Notes: generated by a model from the letters alone, not told the origin. Counted from the stretch's first letter, positions 19,470-28,143 are shown. The stretch: DNA of 64,000 nt from Sciscionella marina DSM 45152 (GCF_000379465.1 NZ_KB905383.1:62180-126179); one strand, 5' to 3'. Made by a program: numbers and translations.

Positions 19470-21989
19470 GTGACCGAAGCCATGCCCCCCGAGATCGATC
19501 GGGTCGAACCGGTTGATGTCCAGCAGGAGATGCAGCGCTCGTACATCGCCTATGCGATGAGCGTGATCGTCTCCCGTGCGCTCCCGGATGTGCGCGATGG
19601 GCTCAAACCGGTACAGCGGCGCGTGCTGTACTCGATGTTCGACAACAACTTCCGGCCGGATCGCGGGTACAACAAGTGTTCCCGCGTGGTCGGCGATGTG
19701 CTCGGTAACTACCACCCGCACGGCGACTCCTCGGTGTACGACGCGCTCGTGCGGCTTGCCCAGCGGTGGACGATGCGCTACCCGCTCATCGACGGGCAGG
19801 GCAACTTCGGTTCCGCGGGCAACGATCCTGCGGCCGCCATGCGGTACACCGAGTGCCGCCTTGACCCGCTCGCCATGGAAATGCTGCGGGACATCGAGGA
19901 AGAAACCGTTGACTTCTCGGACAACTACGACGGGCGCACTCAGGAACCGGATGTGCTCCCGGCGCGGATCCCGAACCTGTTGGTCAACGGCGGATCCGGG
20001 ATCGCGGTCGGGATGGCGACGAACATCCCGCCGCACAACCTGCGCGAGGTCGCCGACGGGGTCATCTGGGCGCTGGACAACTGGGAGGCCTCCGAGGAGG
20101 AGACCCTCGCCGCGATGCTGCAGCGGATCAAGGGGCCGGACTTCCCGACCCGCGGGCTGATCCTGGGCACATCCGGGATCGAGGAGGCCTATCGCACCGG
20201 TCGCGGATCGGTGCGGATGCGCGCCGTGGTGGAGATCGACGAGGACAACAAGGGCCGCACCATCCTCGTCGTCTCCGAACTGCCGTACCAAGTGAACCCG
20301 GACAACCTGGTGGAGAACATCGCGAGCCTGGTCAAGGACGGCAAGATCACCGGGATCGCGGACATCGCCGATGAGTCGAACAGCCGCTCCGGGATGCGCA
20401 TCGTGGTCACGCTCAAGCGGGACGCGGTCGCCAAGGTGGTGCTGAACAACCTCTACAAGCACACCCAGCTGCAGTACAACTTCGGCGTCAACATGATCGC
20501 GCTGGTCGACGGGGTGCCGCGCACCCTGCGGCTGGACCAGATCATCCGGCACTACGTGCGCCACCAGGTCGAGGTCATCGTGCGGCGCACCAAGTACCGG
20601 TTGCGCAAGGCCGAGGAACAGGCTCATATCTACCGCGGACTGGTCAAGGCACTCGACGCGCTGGACGAGGTCATCGCGCTGATCCGGCGCTCGCCGACGG
20701 TGGACGAGGCGCGCACCGGACTGATCGAGCTGCTGGACATCGACGAGGTGCAGGCCCAGGCGATCCTGGACATGCAGCTGCGCCGGCTCGCCGCCCTGGA
20801 ACGGCAGAAGATCGTCGACAAACTGCGTGAGCTCGAGGAGGTCATCGCCGACCTGCAGGACATCCTCGCTTCCCCGGAACGCCAGCGCTCGATCGTGCGC
20901 GAGGAGCTCACCGAGATCGTGGACCGGCACGGCGACGATCGGCGCACCAAGATCATTCCGTACGACGGCGAGGTTTCCGTCGAGGACCTCATCGCCGAGG
21001 AAGACGTGGTCATCACGATCACGCGCACCGGGTACGCCAAGCGCACCAAGACCGAGCTGTACCGCGCGCAGAAACGCGGTGGCAAGGGCGTGCAGGGCGC
21101 GGGCCTCAAACAGGACGACATCGTGCAGCACTTCTTCGTGTGCTCCACGCACGACTGGATTTTGTTCTTCACCAACAAGGGAAGGGTGTACCGAACCAAG
21201 GCCTACGAGCTGCCCGAGCAGAACCGCAGCGCCCGCGGTCAGCACGTGGCGAATCTGCTCGCGTTCGGCCCGGACGAGGAGATCGCCCAGGTCATCCAGA
21301 TCCGGGACTACCAGGTCGCGCCGTACCTCGTGCTCGCCACCAAGTCCGGACTGGTCAAGAAGTCCAAGCTCGGTGACTTCGACTCGAACCGCTCCGGCGG
21401 GCTGATCGGCATCAACCTGCGGGACGGCGACGAACTCGTCGGCGCGGTGCTCTGTTCCGCCGAGGACGACCTGCTGCTCGTGTCGGCGGGCGGTCAGTCC
21501 ATCCGCTTCCACGCGAGCGATGAGGCGCTGCGCCCGATGGGCCGGGCCACCTCCGGGGTGCTCGGCATGCGGTTCAACGAGGGCGACGAACTGCTCACCA
21601 TCGGACTGGTGCACGACGACTACTACGTACTCGTCGCCACCGACGGCGGCTACGCCAAGCGGACCCCGCTCGCCGACTATTCGCCACAGGGCCGCGGCGG
21701 CAAGGGCGTCACCACCATCCAGCACGACAGCAAACGCGGACGCCTCGTCGGCGCGCTCATCGTGGACGAGGAAGACCAGGTCTTCGCCATCACATCCGGC
21801 GGCGGCGTCATCCGCACCGAGGCCAAACAGGTGCGCGTCGCGGGCAGGCAGACCAAGGGCGTGCGGCTGATGAACCTCGACGAAGGCGTCACACTTGTGG
21901 CCATCGCGCGCAACGCCGATGAGGGGATGGACGTCCCAACCAACGGCGAGGAAGACACCGGCGAAGACACGATCGAGCCGACCGAGTGA
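19470..21989 (+). CDS. gyrA: DNA gyrase subunit A
   Basis: An 839-residue subunit carrying the DNA-cleaving tyrosine ([18 protein letters not shown]). The quinolone-determining region reads [21 protein letters not shown], with Ser at the position of E. coli Ser83, the usual drug-sensitive state. The C-terminal beta-pinwheel starts with the GyrA-box [13 protein letters not shown] needed for wrapping and negative supercoiling. The terminal tail is acidic. It is the same-strand partner of gyrB, 58 bp downstream. Confidence 0.97.
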   Translation: MTEAMPPEIDRVEPVDVQQEMQRSYIAYAMSVIVSRALPDVRDGLKPVQRRVLYSMFDNNFRPDRGYNKCSRVVGDVLGNYHPHGDSSVYDALVRLAQRWTMRYPLIDGQGNFGSAGNDPAAAMRYTECRLDPLAMEMLRDIEEETVDFSDNYDGRTQEPDVLPARIPNLLVNGGSGIAVGMATNIPPHNLREVADGVIWALDNWEASEEETLAAMLQRIKGPDFPTRGLILGTSGIEEAYRTGRGSVRMRAVVEIDEDNKGRTILVVSELPYQVNPDNLVENIASLVKDGKITGIADIADESNSRSGMRIVVTLKRDAVAKVVLNNLYKHTQLQYNFGVNMIALVDGVPRTLRLDQIIRHYVRHQVEVIVRRTKYRLRKAEEQAHIYRGLVKALDALDEVIALIRRSPTVDEARTGLIELLDIDEVQAQAILDMQLRRLAALERQKIVDKLRELEEVIADLQDILASPERQRSIVREELTEIVDRHGDDRRTKIIPYDGEVSVEDLIAEEDVVITITRTGYAKRTKTELYRAQKRGGKGVQGAGLKQDDIVQHFFVCSTHDWILFFTNKGRVYRTKAYELPEQNRSARGQHVANLLAFGPDEEIAQVIQIRDYQVAPYLVLATKSGLVKKSKLGDFDSNRSGGLIGINLRDGDELVGAVLCSAEDDLLLVSAGGQSIRFHASDEALRPMGRATSGVLGMRFNEGDELLTIGLVHDDYYVLVATDGGYAKRTPLADYSPQGRGGKGVTTIQHDSKRGRLVGALIVDEEDQVFAITSGGGVIRTEAKQVRVAGRQTKGVRLMNLDEGVTLVAIARNADEGMDVPTNGEEDTGEDTIEPTE

Positions 21990-22042
21990 GTCTGTGGCAC
22001 GGTGGAGAATGGGTACACGGTGAATGAGCGGAAGGAGAGGCC

Positions 22043-22750
22043 GTGAGCGACGAGCAGCGCAACGGCACCCAACCCGAGTCGGGCGATAAAGCGTCCGGTG
22101 AGCGCGGTACGCCACCGTGGCAACGGGCCAGCAGCCAGACCCGCACCGAAACCGGCGAGCATCCGATGCCCGCCGCCTCCGGTCAACTGACCGAAGACGG
22201 AACCGAGTACCAGGAACAACCGACGATGATTCAGCAGCCAGTCGGCGCCGAGGACCACGAGCCGCTGTTCGCCCCGGAACCGAATGCCCGTGCCGGAGGG
22301 CGCACATCCGTCAGCCTTCCCGGGACTGGCGGACGCGGTGACGAGCGCACCGGAACCCCGAGCGCACTGCGCAGGCCGGGGCGCGGACCGCGGCGGGCGA
22401 GCCTCCAGGTGAAACGCGTCGACCCGTGGTCGGTGCTCAAGCTCGCCTTCGTGCTCTCCATCGCCTTCTTCCTGGTGCTCATGGTCGCCGTCGGCGTGCT
22501 CTACGCCGTGCTCGGTGGAATGGGTGTGTGGGACAAGATCAACGGCACCTACACCGACCTCGTCGCCCCCTCCAGCGGAGCCAGCCCCGAACCGCTGATC
22601 ACCATCGGCCGCGTCTTCGGGATCACCGCGATCATCGGCGTCGTCAACATCATCCTGTTCACCGCGGTGGCCACCGTGTCCGCGTTCGTCTACAACGTCT
22701 CCGCCGATCTCGCCGGCGGACTCGAAGTCACCCTGGCCGAACGCGAGTAA
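22043..22750 (+). CDS. DUF3566 membrane protein
   Basis: A 235-residue protein. About 120 hydrophilic residues (Gly/Glu/Pro-rich, probably disordered and cytoplasmic) precede the DUF3566 domain: VKRVDPWSVLKLAFVLSIAFFLVLMVAVGVLYAVL (first membrane helix) and ITAIIGVVNIILFTAVATVSAFVYNVSADLAGGLEVTL (second). This protein always follows gyrA in actinobacteria; the Corynebacterium/Mycobacterium homologues are small envelope-associated proteins of unclear role. tRNA-Ile starts 31 bp after its stop. Confidence 0.92.
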   Translation: MSDEQRNGTQPESGDKASGERGTPPWQRASSQTRTETGEHPMPAASGQLTEDGTEYQEQPTMIQQPVGAEDHEPLFAPEPNARAGGRTSVSLPGTGGRGDERTGTPSALRRPGRGPRRASLQVKRVDPWSVLKLAFVLSIAFFLVLMVAVGVLYAVLGGMGVWDKINGTYTDLVAPSSGASPEPLITIGRVFGITAIIGVVNIILFTAVATVSAFVYNVSADLAGGLEVTLAERE

Positions 22751-22781
22751 GAGCCGTACGCTAAGCTGTTGGCTGTCTCCA

Positions 22782-22855
22782 GGGCCTATAGCTCAGGCGG
22801 TTAGAGCGCTTCGCTGATAACGAAGAGGTCCCAGGTTCAAGTCCTGGTAGGCCCA
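22782..22855 (+). tRNA. tRNA-Ile (GAT anticodon)
   Basis: A complete 74-nt cloverleaf: acceptor GGGCCTA/TAGGCCC, D-arm AGCTCAGGCGGTTAGAGC, anticodon loop with GAT (CGCTGATAACG), T-arm CCAGGTTCAAGTCCTGG. CCA is not encoded. Its last 20 bases form the left copy of the direct repeat bounding the integration scar. Confidence 0.97.
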
Positions 22856-22858
22856 CCC
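22836..22858 (+). repeat. attL-like copy of a 23-bp direct repeat (tRNA-Ile 3' end)
   Basis: The sequence TTCAAGTCCTGGTAGG-CCCACCC covers the T-loop, T-stem and acceptor 3' strand of tRNA-Ile. It recurs exactly at 24330-24352. Tyrosine integrases of actinobacterial integrative elements commonly target exactly this part of a tRNA gene. Confidence 0.85.
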
Positions 22859-22861
22859 CAA

Positions 22862-22899
22862 CAAGAACCCCGCTGACCAGCACGGTCACGGGGTTCTTG
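22862..22899 (+). terminator. Terminator hairpin after tRNA-Ile
   Basis: The arms CAAGAACCCCG and CGGGGTTCTTG enclose CTGACCAGCACGGTCA. It lies seven bases after the tRNA and reads as its transcription terminator; the trailing T-run is weak. Confidence 0.65.
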
Positions 22900-22968
22900 G
22901 CTTTCCGGGGGTTCTTCGATTGTTGGTCACCGGGCTGTTTGGTCACGGATTTGGTCACAAGGCCCGCA

Positions 22969-23110
22969 TTACGGCAGGTCAACCGGGAGTTCGCCCGTCT
23001 CATCGTCCTCATCCGGATCAAGAAGCAAATCGGACACCGTTTCGGCCGCAGCGTGGTGCAGCTCGGGCACGTCCTCGGTGTACATGTCAAGGGCGGCGCT
23101 GCGCGCCGCC
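22969..23110 (-). pseudogene. Tyrosine integrase C-terminal remnant
   Basis: The minus-strand frame ending at 22969 reads DMYTEDVPELHHAAAETVSDLLL and DPDEDDETGELPVDLP, which resembles the extreme C-terminus of actinobacterial phage/ICE tyrosine recombinases (after the catalytic Tyr region). The residues before it do not show the R-H-R-Y catalytic motifs. It sits beside the attachment-site repeat, where an integrase gene would end. The family call rests on this short stretch and its location. Confidence 0.5.
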
Positions 23111-23158
23111 GAGGCCCGGCCCGCCTCCCGCTGGCGCTCACGGCGGCCGGGCCATGTC

Positions 23159-23584
23159 CTACTCGCTTGCACGCTCCGATGAGTCACTCCGACCTTGCCG
23201 TCGAAACAGCTCGGTTGCAACGGCGCCTAGCGTCAGGGTCGCCAACGTCGCGACTACTCCGAGCGAGGTCCACCACCACTCGCCTGCGCGAAATAGGAAA
23301 AATGCGAGTACGATCATGCCGACAGCCATGATCACGGCTAGCATTCCAGGCCCCACTTGGCGTTCCCCAGACGTTTCCCGACTGCGCAGCTCGTCAACCT
23401 GCCACGTTACGTGATCCAGCAGCCTATTACGCGCTTCTGTACCTTCTGGCAAGGCGACAGCGGCTTCTATGTCGTGTTTGAGTCGTCTTCGCCGTCGGCC
23501 TTGCCCACTGGCAGCGGCCCCTACGACACCCAGACCTGCAGGTATTACGGCGGCAACTACCGGCCCTAACCAATCAAATGCCAT
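23159..23584 (-). CDS. Small membrane protein, unknown function (cargo of the tRNA-Ile element)
   Basis: A 141-residue protein I do not recognise. The N-terminus is hydrophobic (AFDWLGPVVAAVIPAGLGVVG), then a charged stretch (GRRRRRLKHDIEAAVALPEGTEARNRLL, followed by HVTWQVDELRSRE). Two further membrane segments come at about 84-103 (MLAVIMAVGMIVLAFFLFRA) and 107-128 (WWWTSLGVVATLATLTLGAV). The likely topology is three helices with a cytoplasmic charged loop. The ATG at 23584 has no strong ribosome site. It is divergent from the gene at 23824 across 240 bp. It lies inside the element scar. Confidence 0.6.
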   Translation of the reverse strand: MAFDWLGPVVAAVIPAGLGVVGAAASGQGRRRRRLKHDIEAAVALPEGTEARNRLLDHVTWQVDELRSRETSGERQVGPGMLAVIMAVGMIVLAFFLFRAGEWWWTSLGVVATLATLTLGAVATELFRRQGRSDSSERASE

Positions 23585-23801
23585 GTGCCGATATCGTCGT
23601 TGACTCAGCGAGCGTTGCAGACAGGGAGTGCGCCTGCTGATCGGCGGCCACCAGCTCACACCAAACGGGACGATCGCGAGGCAACTCGCGGGCAGGCGTG
23701 GTCGGGGCGATCGACGCCCGACGACGCAAGCGCCGGCGGCCAACGGAGTACGGCAGCGCGTCGGGTATCAGCCCGAGTCGACTGAGGTCGATAGCATCCG
23801 T

Positions 23802-23816
23802 ACCCGGTAACCGGGT
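23802..23816. promoter_or_regulatory. Operator-like palindrome ACCCGGT-A-ACCGGGT
   Basis: A perfect 7+1+7 inverted repeat eight bases before the ATG of the cargo gene at 23824. It could be a repressor operator or a hairpin masking the ribosome site. Only the palindrome itself is seen. Confidence 0.4.
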
Positions 23817-23823
23817 GCCCGAA

Positions 23824-24318
23824 ATGGTCTATGCGGAGGAGTTGGTCATACCAAGCAAGGATGCACGTGACCTGCAGTTGAATGCTGAAGGGCAGTGGGA
23901 GAGTACAAAGGTTCTTGCTTCCGACGATGATGGTGGCCTCAGCGATCTGCTGCGTGCTGAAGGGTGGCGCGAGTTCACGACCCTCGGTGATCCTGAGTCA
24001 ACGCTGTTTCTGGAGACATGGCAACGAGCGCGAGACAACGAACCAACCGAGTATCTGCTCATTGTCAACACCGAAAGTCGCGTATCGCCGCTCATGCGCG
24101 TGGGTTCATTTCCCGAGATGATGGAGCTGATGGCTCGCTGGGCTCCGGCCTTTCAAGCGACCGCGATAACTGATGTGGTCGCCGGGTTAACCGACCTGCA
24201 ACTGGACCCGTTCAGCCTTGTCGAGAACGTGGCGGCCAAAGCTGCCTACGGAGCGCAGGACGGGCTATCCATGAAACGAACTGACGAGGAACGCGAACGG
24301 CGAGCGCGGCGTCGCTAG
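23824..24318 (+). CDS. Hypothetical protein (cargo of the tRNA-Ile element)
   Basis: A 164-residue soluble protein that I cannot assign. It has an acidic N-terminal half (VYAEELVIPSKDARDLQLNA, LASDDDGGLSDLLRAEGWREFTTL), an aromatic/Trp-containing middle (LFLETWQRARDNEPTEYLLIV, MELMARWAPAFQATAITDVV) and a basic tail RTDEERERRARRR. There is no signal peptide or membrane helix. Base composition is poorer in G+C than the surrounding core genes, consistent with acquisition. It ends 12 bp before the right copy of the direct repeat. Confidence 0.65.
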   Translation: MVYAEELVIPSKDARDLQLNAEGQWESTKVLASDDDGGLSDLLRAEGWREFTTLGDPESTLFLETWQRARDNEPTEYLLIVNTESRVSPLMRVGSFPEMMELMARWAPAFQATAITDVVAGLTDLQLDPFSLVENVAAKAAYGAQDGLSMKRTDEERERRARRR

Positions 24319-24329
24319 TTCCGGTACCC

Positions 24330-24352
24330 TTCAAGTCCTGGTAGGCCCACCC
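24330..24352 (+). repeat. attR-like copy of the 23-bp direct repeat
   Basis: An exact second copy of the tRNA-Ile 3' segment at 22836-22858. It has no tRNA body attached, which marks the far border of the integrated segment. Immediately after it comes a terminator hairpin similar to the one following the intact tRNA. Confidence 0.85.
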
Positions 24353-24356
24353 TGCA

Positions 24357-24391
24357 AAACTCCCGTTGACCGACACGGCAGCGGGAGTTTT
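24357..24391 (+). terminator. Terminator hairpin after the attR-like repeat
   Basis: AAAACTCCCG and CGGGAGTTTT pair around TTGACCGACACGGCAG, with T4 ending the stem. It resembles the hairpin at 22862-22899 in position and loop sequence (GACCAGCACGG versus GACCGACACGG). It was probably the original terminator of tRNA-Ile before the insertion. Confidence 0.7.
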
Positions 24392-24416
24392 CGCGTTTCT
24401 CCCGTACTCTGGTGCG

Positions 24417-24683
24417 GTGAGCAGCACACGAGTGGCCGGTGGAGTGGTACACGAGCTGCCCGCGGACTTGTGTCAGGCGCTCCTCGCGGATGCCGTGGCA
24501 CTCGATGCCTGGGCCGACATCACGCCGCTCGCCCGCAACGAGTTCATCTGCTGGGTCGAGGACGCCAAGCAGGAGGCGACCCGGGAACGCCGCATTCGCC
24601 GGACCCGGGAGGAGCTCGCGGAAGGTAAGCGCCGTCCGTGTTGCTGGCCGGGGTGCAAGCATCGGGAGCGCACGGGCAGCTGA
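24417..24683 (+). CDS. YdeI/OmpD-associated (OmdA) family protein, short
   Basis: An 88-residue protein matching the C-terminal OmdA-type motif: ELPADLCQALLADAVALDAW, then DITPLARNEFICWVEDAKQE and ATRERRIRRTREELAEGKRR, ending in a Cys pair (RPCCWPGCKHRER). Longer YdeI proteins carry an extra N-terminal domain not present here; single-domain forms of about this length are known. A GTG start at 24417 was chosen over the open frame running back through the terminator. The biochemical role is not established. Confidence 0.78.
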   Translation: MSSTRVAGGVVHELPADLCQALLADAVALDAWADITPLARNEFICWVEDAKQEATRERRIRRTREELAEGKRRPCCWPGCKHRERTGS

Positions 24684-24771
24684 TGGAGCCGGGTCTTCTC
24701 TGGTTCAACGTGAAACAAGCAGCGAATTTCGTATTAGAACTATTTTCGGCGGAAAACTAACAGAAACTAAA

Positions 24772-24803
24772 CACCACCCGCGTGTGAAATCGCACGGGTG
24801 GTG
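24772..24803 (-). terminator. Terminator of the minus-strand gene at 24855
   Basis: CACCACCCG and CGGGTGGTG form a stem. On the minus strand it is followed by a T-rich stretch (complement of 24752-24771, GAAACTAAAC and similar). It is 52 bp beyond the stop of the small Zn-ribbon gene. Confidence 0.65.
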
Positions 24804-24854
24804 GAAACATATGGTTCGAGATGAATTCACCTCGAAAGTAATGGAGTTCGTGAA

Positions 24855-25091
24855 TCAGCGAGAGTGTTTACCGCCGCCTGCCTTGCGGGGCTGGCTGATC
24901 GGCTGCACGTCACCGCCGGTGCTGAGCGCGCGGGCTTTTTCCGCGACTGTGTAAGTAAGACAGGGCCAGGAGGCTTGGGTGCCGAGTTCGTCCCGGCAGG
25001 CGGCGCAGCGTCCAGAAGAATCGGGAAGATGTTCATTGAGCATTCGATCGCACAAATCGGGCATTTCCGCAAGGACACTGGCCATCGCCAC
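24855..25091 (-). CDS. Small putative zinc-ribbon protein
   Basis: A 78-residue protein with CAACRDELGT (CxxC) and a downstream WPCLTY, suggesting a single metal-binding knuckle. The N-terminus is MAMASVLAEMPDLCDRMLNEHL. The GTG start at 25091 has GGAGG six bases upstream, strong support for translation. It probably forms an operon with the second Cys-rich protein upstream at 25194-25523. No enzyme motif is visible. Confidence 0.65.
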   Translation of the reverse strand: MAMASVLAEMPDLCDRMLNEHLPDSSGRCAACRDELGTQASWPCLTYTVAEKARALSTGGDVQPISQPRKAGGGKHSR

Positions 25092-25193
25092 AGAAAACCT
25101 CCTCGATCAATACATGCACACAGCCGCAGCGGCCGGTAATGAGGCCATCACCGTACTCCGTTGCCGTTGTGACGCATGAGGCGGTTGGAGGAA

Positions 25194-25523
25194 TTAACTG
25201 GCGGAGTTCACGCTTGCCGTGTCGTTCATCGCCATATCGAGGCACATCGGGCATGGCGGTGCGCCGGCCGGCTCTGGGCTGCGGGCCGTGTCCTGCGTGA
25301 ACTGCTCACCGCACAACGTTGTCACCGGTGCCTGTTCCGGTATGAGCAACGGATTGATCGCTCCGTAGGTGAGGTGCACGACGTCCGGTTCCCGTTCCGG
25401 CCGGTCCGATTGCACGAAGCCGAGTAGCGGCGGGGCAACCGAGCGGAACAGCGTGCTCGAGCCAGATCCATGCTGCACTCGGGTCCGTGTTGCGCTGGAG
25501 TGACGTGGCCTGAAAGTGCTCAT
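25194..25523 (-). CDS. Small putative zinc-binding protein
   Basis: A 109-residue protein with VVHLTYGAINPLLI, then TTLCGEQFT and CPMCLDMAM. The spaced His, Cys, Cys-x-x-Cys pattern is typical of the short zinc-finger proteins found near XRE regulators in Pseudonocardiales. The first 40 residues look unstructured. The start at ATG 25523 is uncertain; the open frame begins 13 codons earlier. Confidence 0.55.
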   Translation of the reverse strand: MSTFRPRHSSATRTRVQHGSGSSTLFRSVAPPLLGFVQSDRPEREPDVVHLTYGAINPLLIPEQAPVTTLCGEQFTQDTARSPEPAGAPPCPMCLDMAMNDTASVNSAS

Positions 25524-25792
25524 CGTGGCACACACGCCTTCGCGGTATGTCCGGTTCCGCATCTCACGGGATCGGCCCCTCCCTACTGATGAGTTTGAAA
25601 GGTCTTACAACGAATCCTGACGAGCGAGGATGGGCGTGTCAAGGTAGGGGATGGGAAACCAGGCAAAGCCACACTTCCGGGCGAACCGCAATGGAGTATC
25701 GGCTCACCTCGGCATCACCTCATGCCCGTGAACCTGACCGAGGCATCGGCCGGTACACTTGATGGCGCTGGGGCTGCAGAGAGGTGAGGACC

Positions 25793-25915
25793 ATGAAGAA
25801 GCTGCTCGTACTGGGCGCCATCGTGGGTGGCGTGCTGTTCGTTATCCGCAAGAACAAGGCCGCCAAGGCAGAGGCGGATCTGTGGCGCGAGGCGACCGCT
25901 CCGACCTCGACGTAG
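25793..25915 (+). CDS. DLW-39 family small protein
   Basis: A 40-residue protein with MKKLLVLGAIVGGVLFVIRK (one membrane helix), then NKAAKAEADLWREATAPTST. The DLW motif near the end and the ~39-residue length define this actinobacterial family, usually encoded between gyrA and tRNA-Ala near oriC. A ribosome site (GAGGTGAGGA) precedes the ATG. The function is unknown. Confidence 0.88.
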   Translation: MKKLLVLGAIVGGVLFVIRKNKAAKAEADLWREATAPTST

Positions 25916-25931
25916 GACGGTCTCGCCGCCA

Positions 25932-26004
25932 GGGGCCATAGCTCAATTGGCAGAGCACTGCCTTTGCAAGGCAGGGGTTAGGGGTTCGATTCCCCTTGGC
26001 TCCA
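25932..26004 (+). tRNA. tRNA-Ala (TGC anticodon)
   Basis: A complete 73-nt cloverleaf: acceptor GGGGCCA/TGGCTCC with G-T pairing, D-arm AGCTCAATTGGCAGAGC, anticodon loop CTTTGCAAG (TGC), T-arm AGGGGTTCGATTCCCCT, discriminator A. No encoded CCA. Confidence 0.97.
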
Positions 26005-26012
26005 CATAGCGG

Positions 26013-26044
26013 AAGCTCGTGCTCGCGGAGAGCACGAGCTTTTT
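26013..26044 (+). terminator. Intrinsic terminator after tRNA-Ala
   Basis: AAGCTCGTGCTC pairs with GAGCACGAGCTT over loop GCGGA, followed by a T-run. It is a textbook Rho-independent terminator eight bases beyond the tRNA. It abuts the 3' end of the broken monooxygenase gene on the other strand. Confidence 0.88.
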
Positions 26045-27164
26045 GCGTTCCGCATGTCCTCCCGGCCCCATCTCGGTCGCTGGGTTGGTTCGTGCCGAGG
26101 TGTTGAGCCAGTTCAGGTAGTGCGCGAAGCGTTCGACGTAGGACGCCGGTGTCGGGGCCACGGCCATGGCGTCCGCGTGCGCGCGCACCTGCTGGTATCG
26201 CCGCATCCTGTTTTCCTGGTATGCGGCCAAAGTCGGCGCGATGTCGGCACGGTTGAGGCAATCACCGAGTACCCGCGCGTCCTCGATCCCCAGCGAGGCT
26301 CCGGACCCGATGTGCGGGGACATGGCGTGTGCCGGGTCGCCGGCGAGTACGACCCGGCTACCGGCCCATCGCGGGATTTCCGGCACCACGGCGACCTGGT
26401 TGCGCATGACCGAGTCTTCCGGGGTGGCCAGGATGGCCTCGCGCAACGCGAACCGCGATCTCCCGTCGTGCAGGTTCGGCGCCTTGGCGAGGGCTTCTTC
26501 CTGAGGATTCGCGGTGTTTTCGGTGGTGTGGCCGAACTGAGCGATCACCCAGCAACATGAACCCTGGGCGAAGCGCATGAGCGTGCCTCGGGTGCGGTTG
26601 TGCCCGATCACCGGGCAACCGTCGCCGATCTCGCCGTCGAACGGCAGCGTCGCCCGCCAGACGCGATGCCCTTGTGCGTAGTAGTGGCTTTCGGTTCCCG
26701 GGACGAGAGTCGTGCGCACCCGCGAGTTCAGCCCGTCGGCGCCGACGAGCAGATCCGCTCGTTCCCGGTCGCCAGCGGTGTAGTGTACGGTGACCCCGGC
26801 ACTGTCCTCGGTGTAGTCGACGACTTCCTTGCTGGTTCGCAGATCCGATGCACCGCCCGCGGAGGCGAGCAGCGCACCGAGCCTGGGCCGGGTACACCGT
26901 GCGGCCCGGCGGCATTGCGGACGTCGCCAGTTCGGCACCGGAGGGATCGCGATAGCGGACGAAACTCCGTTCGGCCTCGATCTCGGCCAGCTGTGCGCCG
27001 AGCCCGAGTCGTTCGAGTTCTCGGATCGTGTGCTCCCAGACCCCGAGAGCGGCGCCGGTTTCCCGGATCTGCGACGCCTTTTCCCGTATCGCAACTTCGA
27101 AACCCGCCCGGCGCAAGGACAATGCGGTGCTCAGCCCGACGATTCCCGCACCGGCTATGAGCAC
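26036..27164 (-). pseudogene. FAD-dependent monooxygenase, frameshifted
   Basis: A PHBH-type flavin monooxygenase split between two frames. The first frame (from GTG 27164) has the FAD motif LIAGAGIVGLSTALSLRRAG, then ELERLGLGAQL and ERSFVRYRDPSGAELA. Near 26890-26905 the reading shifts, and the second frame carries RLGALLASAGGASDLRTSKE, LLVGADGLNSRVRTTLVPG, RVVLAGDPAHAMSPHIGSGA and SLGIEDARVLGDCL. The second frame has no stop until 25943, inside tRNA-Ala, so the native 3' end also seems lost. A sequencing error at the frameshift cannot be excluded. Confidence 0.75.
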
Positions 27165-27211
27165 CCGGCCCGTGGGGCGGTGTCCACAGCTGAACTAGCC
27201 ATGTGGCTAGT

Positions 27212-27997
27212 CTACTGCTTTTCGGGCGTGGGGTCTTGGCCGACGTTTTCCGGGACCAGTACGAGGTAGGCGAACCCGAGCACACCGCGGTAGACCTCGC
27301 GATAGCTCCGCTTCCGTTCGGTGATCCATTCGCGGACTTCCGTGTGGTCACCGGGATTGCTGGCGCACCACTGTTCCGGTCCGCGCATCGAGGCGGCTTC
27401 GAACTCGTCCCACTCGTGCTGGTCGGCCGTGCTGCTGTGGAGGATCCGCCACCCGGCCGAGCGGCAGCGGGCGAGCAGTTCCTCGAGGGTGCCGAGTTCC
27501 TCGCCGAAAATTTCCCGAGCTTGCGGAGTGGGTGGGCGCAGCCAGTAGCCCTCGCCGATGAGTACCCGGCCGTCCGCGGGGAGGATGCGGGCGCAGGCTT
27601 GGAGTGTGCTGGCAAAGCCGCCATAAGCGTGGGTCGAGCCGATGCACAGCGCCCGGTCCGCCGTGCCGCTCCATTTGTTCGCATCACCGGTGTGGAATTC
27701 GAGCTGCGCGCCGAGATCGCGGCTCTCGGCGAGTTCGCGGGCGCGGTCCAGATGCGCGGGTTCCGTTTCGATGCCGACACCGTGCGTCCGCGGGCCCGCC
27801 AGCTCGAGCGCGCGCAGGAGCAGTTCGCCCCACCCACACCCCAGGTCGACGATGCGCTGTCCATCGTGGGGATCGAGTTCGCCGAGTAAGACGGAAGCAT
27901 GCTGCTCGGACAGCGGTGTATTCCACAGCATCGGGCGATACCGGTCGCGGATGTCCATGGCCGGCGAGCCTGCCCGAACGCCACACGCGATCGCCAT
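27212..27997 (-). CDS. SAM-dependent methyltransferase (class I)
   Basis: A 261-residue enzyme with the SAM-binding signature IVDLGCGWGELLLRALELA near residue 49, the acidic ribose-binding GVGIETEPAHLDRARELA and the later FHTGDANKW. The rest is compatible with a small-molecule methyltransferase; the substrate is unknown. Internal ATG 27958 is another possible start. It lies directly upstream of the broken monooxygenase on the same strand, so the pair may once have acted in one pathway. Confidence 0.82.
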   Translation of the reverse strand: MAIACGVRAGSPAMDIRDRYRPMLWNTPLSEQHASVLLGELDPHDGQRIVDLGCGWGELLLRALELAGPRTHGVGIETEPAHLDRARELAESRDLGAQLEFHTGDANKWSGTADRALCIGSTHAYGGFASTLQACARILPADGRVLIGEGYWLRPPTPQAREIFGEELGTLEELLARCRSAGWRILHSSTADQHEWDEFEAASMRGPEQWCASNPGDHTEVREWITERKRSYREVYRGVLGFAYLVLVPENVGQDPTPEKQ

Positions 27998-28143
27998 CGG
28001 TTTTCGCCCTCAGGACGAACCGAAATCCCGAACACTCAGCCCTGACAAGGAAAACCCACCCCGACATCCCCCACCCTCACCGGGGCGCGACCCCGCATCC
28101 AGTATATCGGTGCACGGCAGCGAATGGCGGGGTGCGAAAAATC

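Larger units (their letters stand above)
22836..24352. mobile_element. Small decayed integrative element (scar) at tRNA-Ile
   Basis: About 1.5 kb is bounded by identical 23-bp repeats of the tRNA-Ile 3' end. Inside are an integrase C-terminal remnant reading toward the tRNA-proximal end, one small membrane protein gene and one unrelated cytoplasmic protein gene on the opposite strand. The G+C content of the cargo is visibly lower than the flanks. No replication or transfer gene remains. The repeats, remnant and atypical composition are seen directly; the history (an integrated element that then shrank) is inference. Confidence 0.72.

Noticed and set aside
22761-23141. A minus-strand frame reading through tRNA-Ile (GLPGLEPGTSSL...)
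   Set aside because: The GLEPGTSSL-type peptide is the well-known translation artefact of tRNA antisense; it is not a protein.
26728-28035. A 435-codon minus frame across the monooxygenase and methyltransferase
   Set aside because: It crosses two genes in the wrong frame and is Arg/Ser/Pro-rich without any motif; both real proteins read in other frames.
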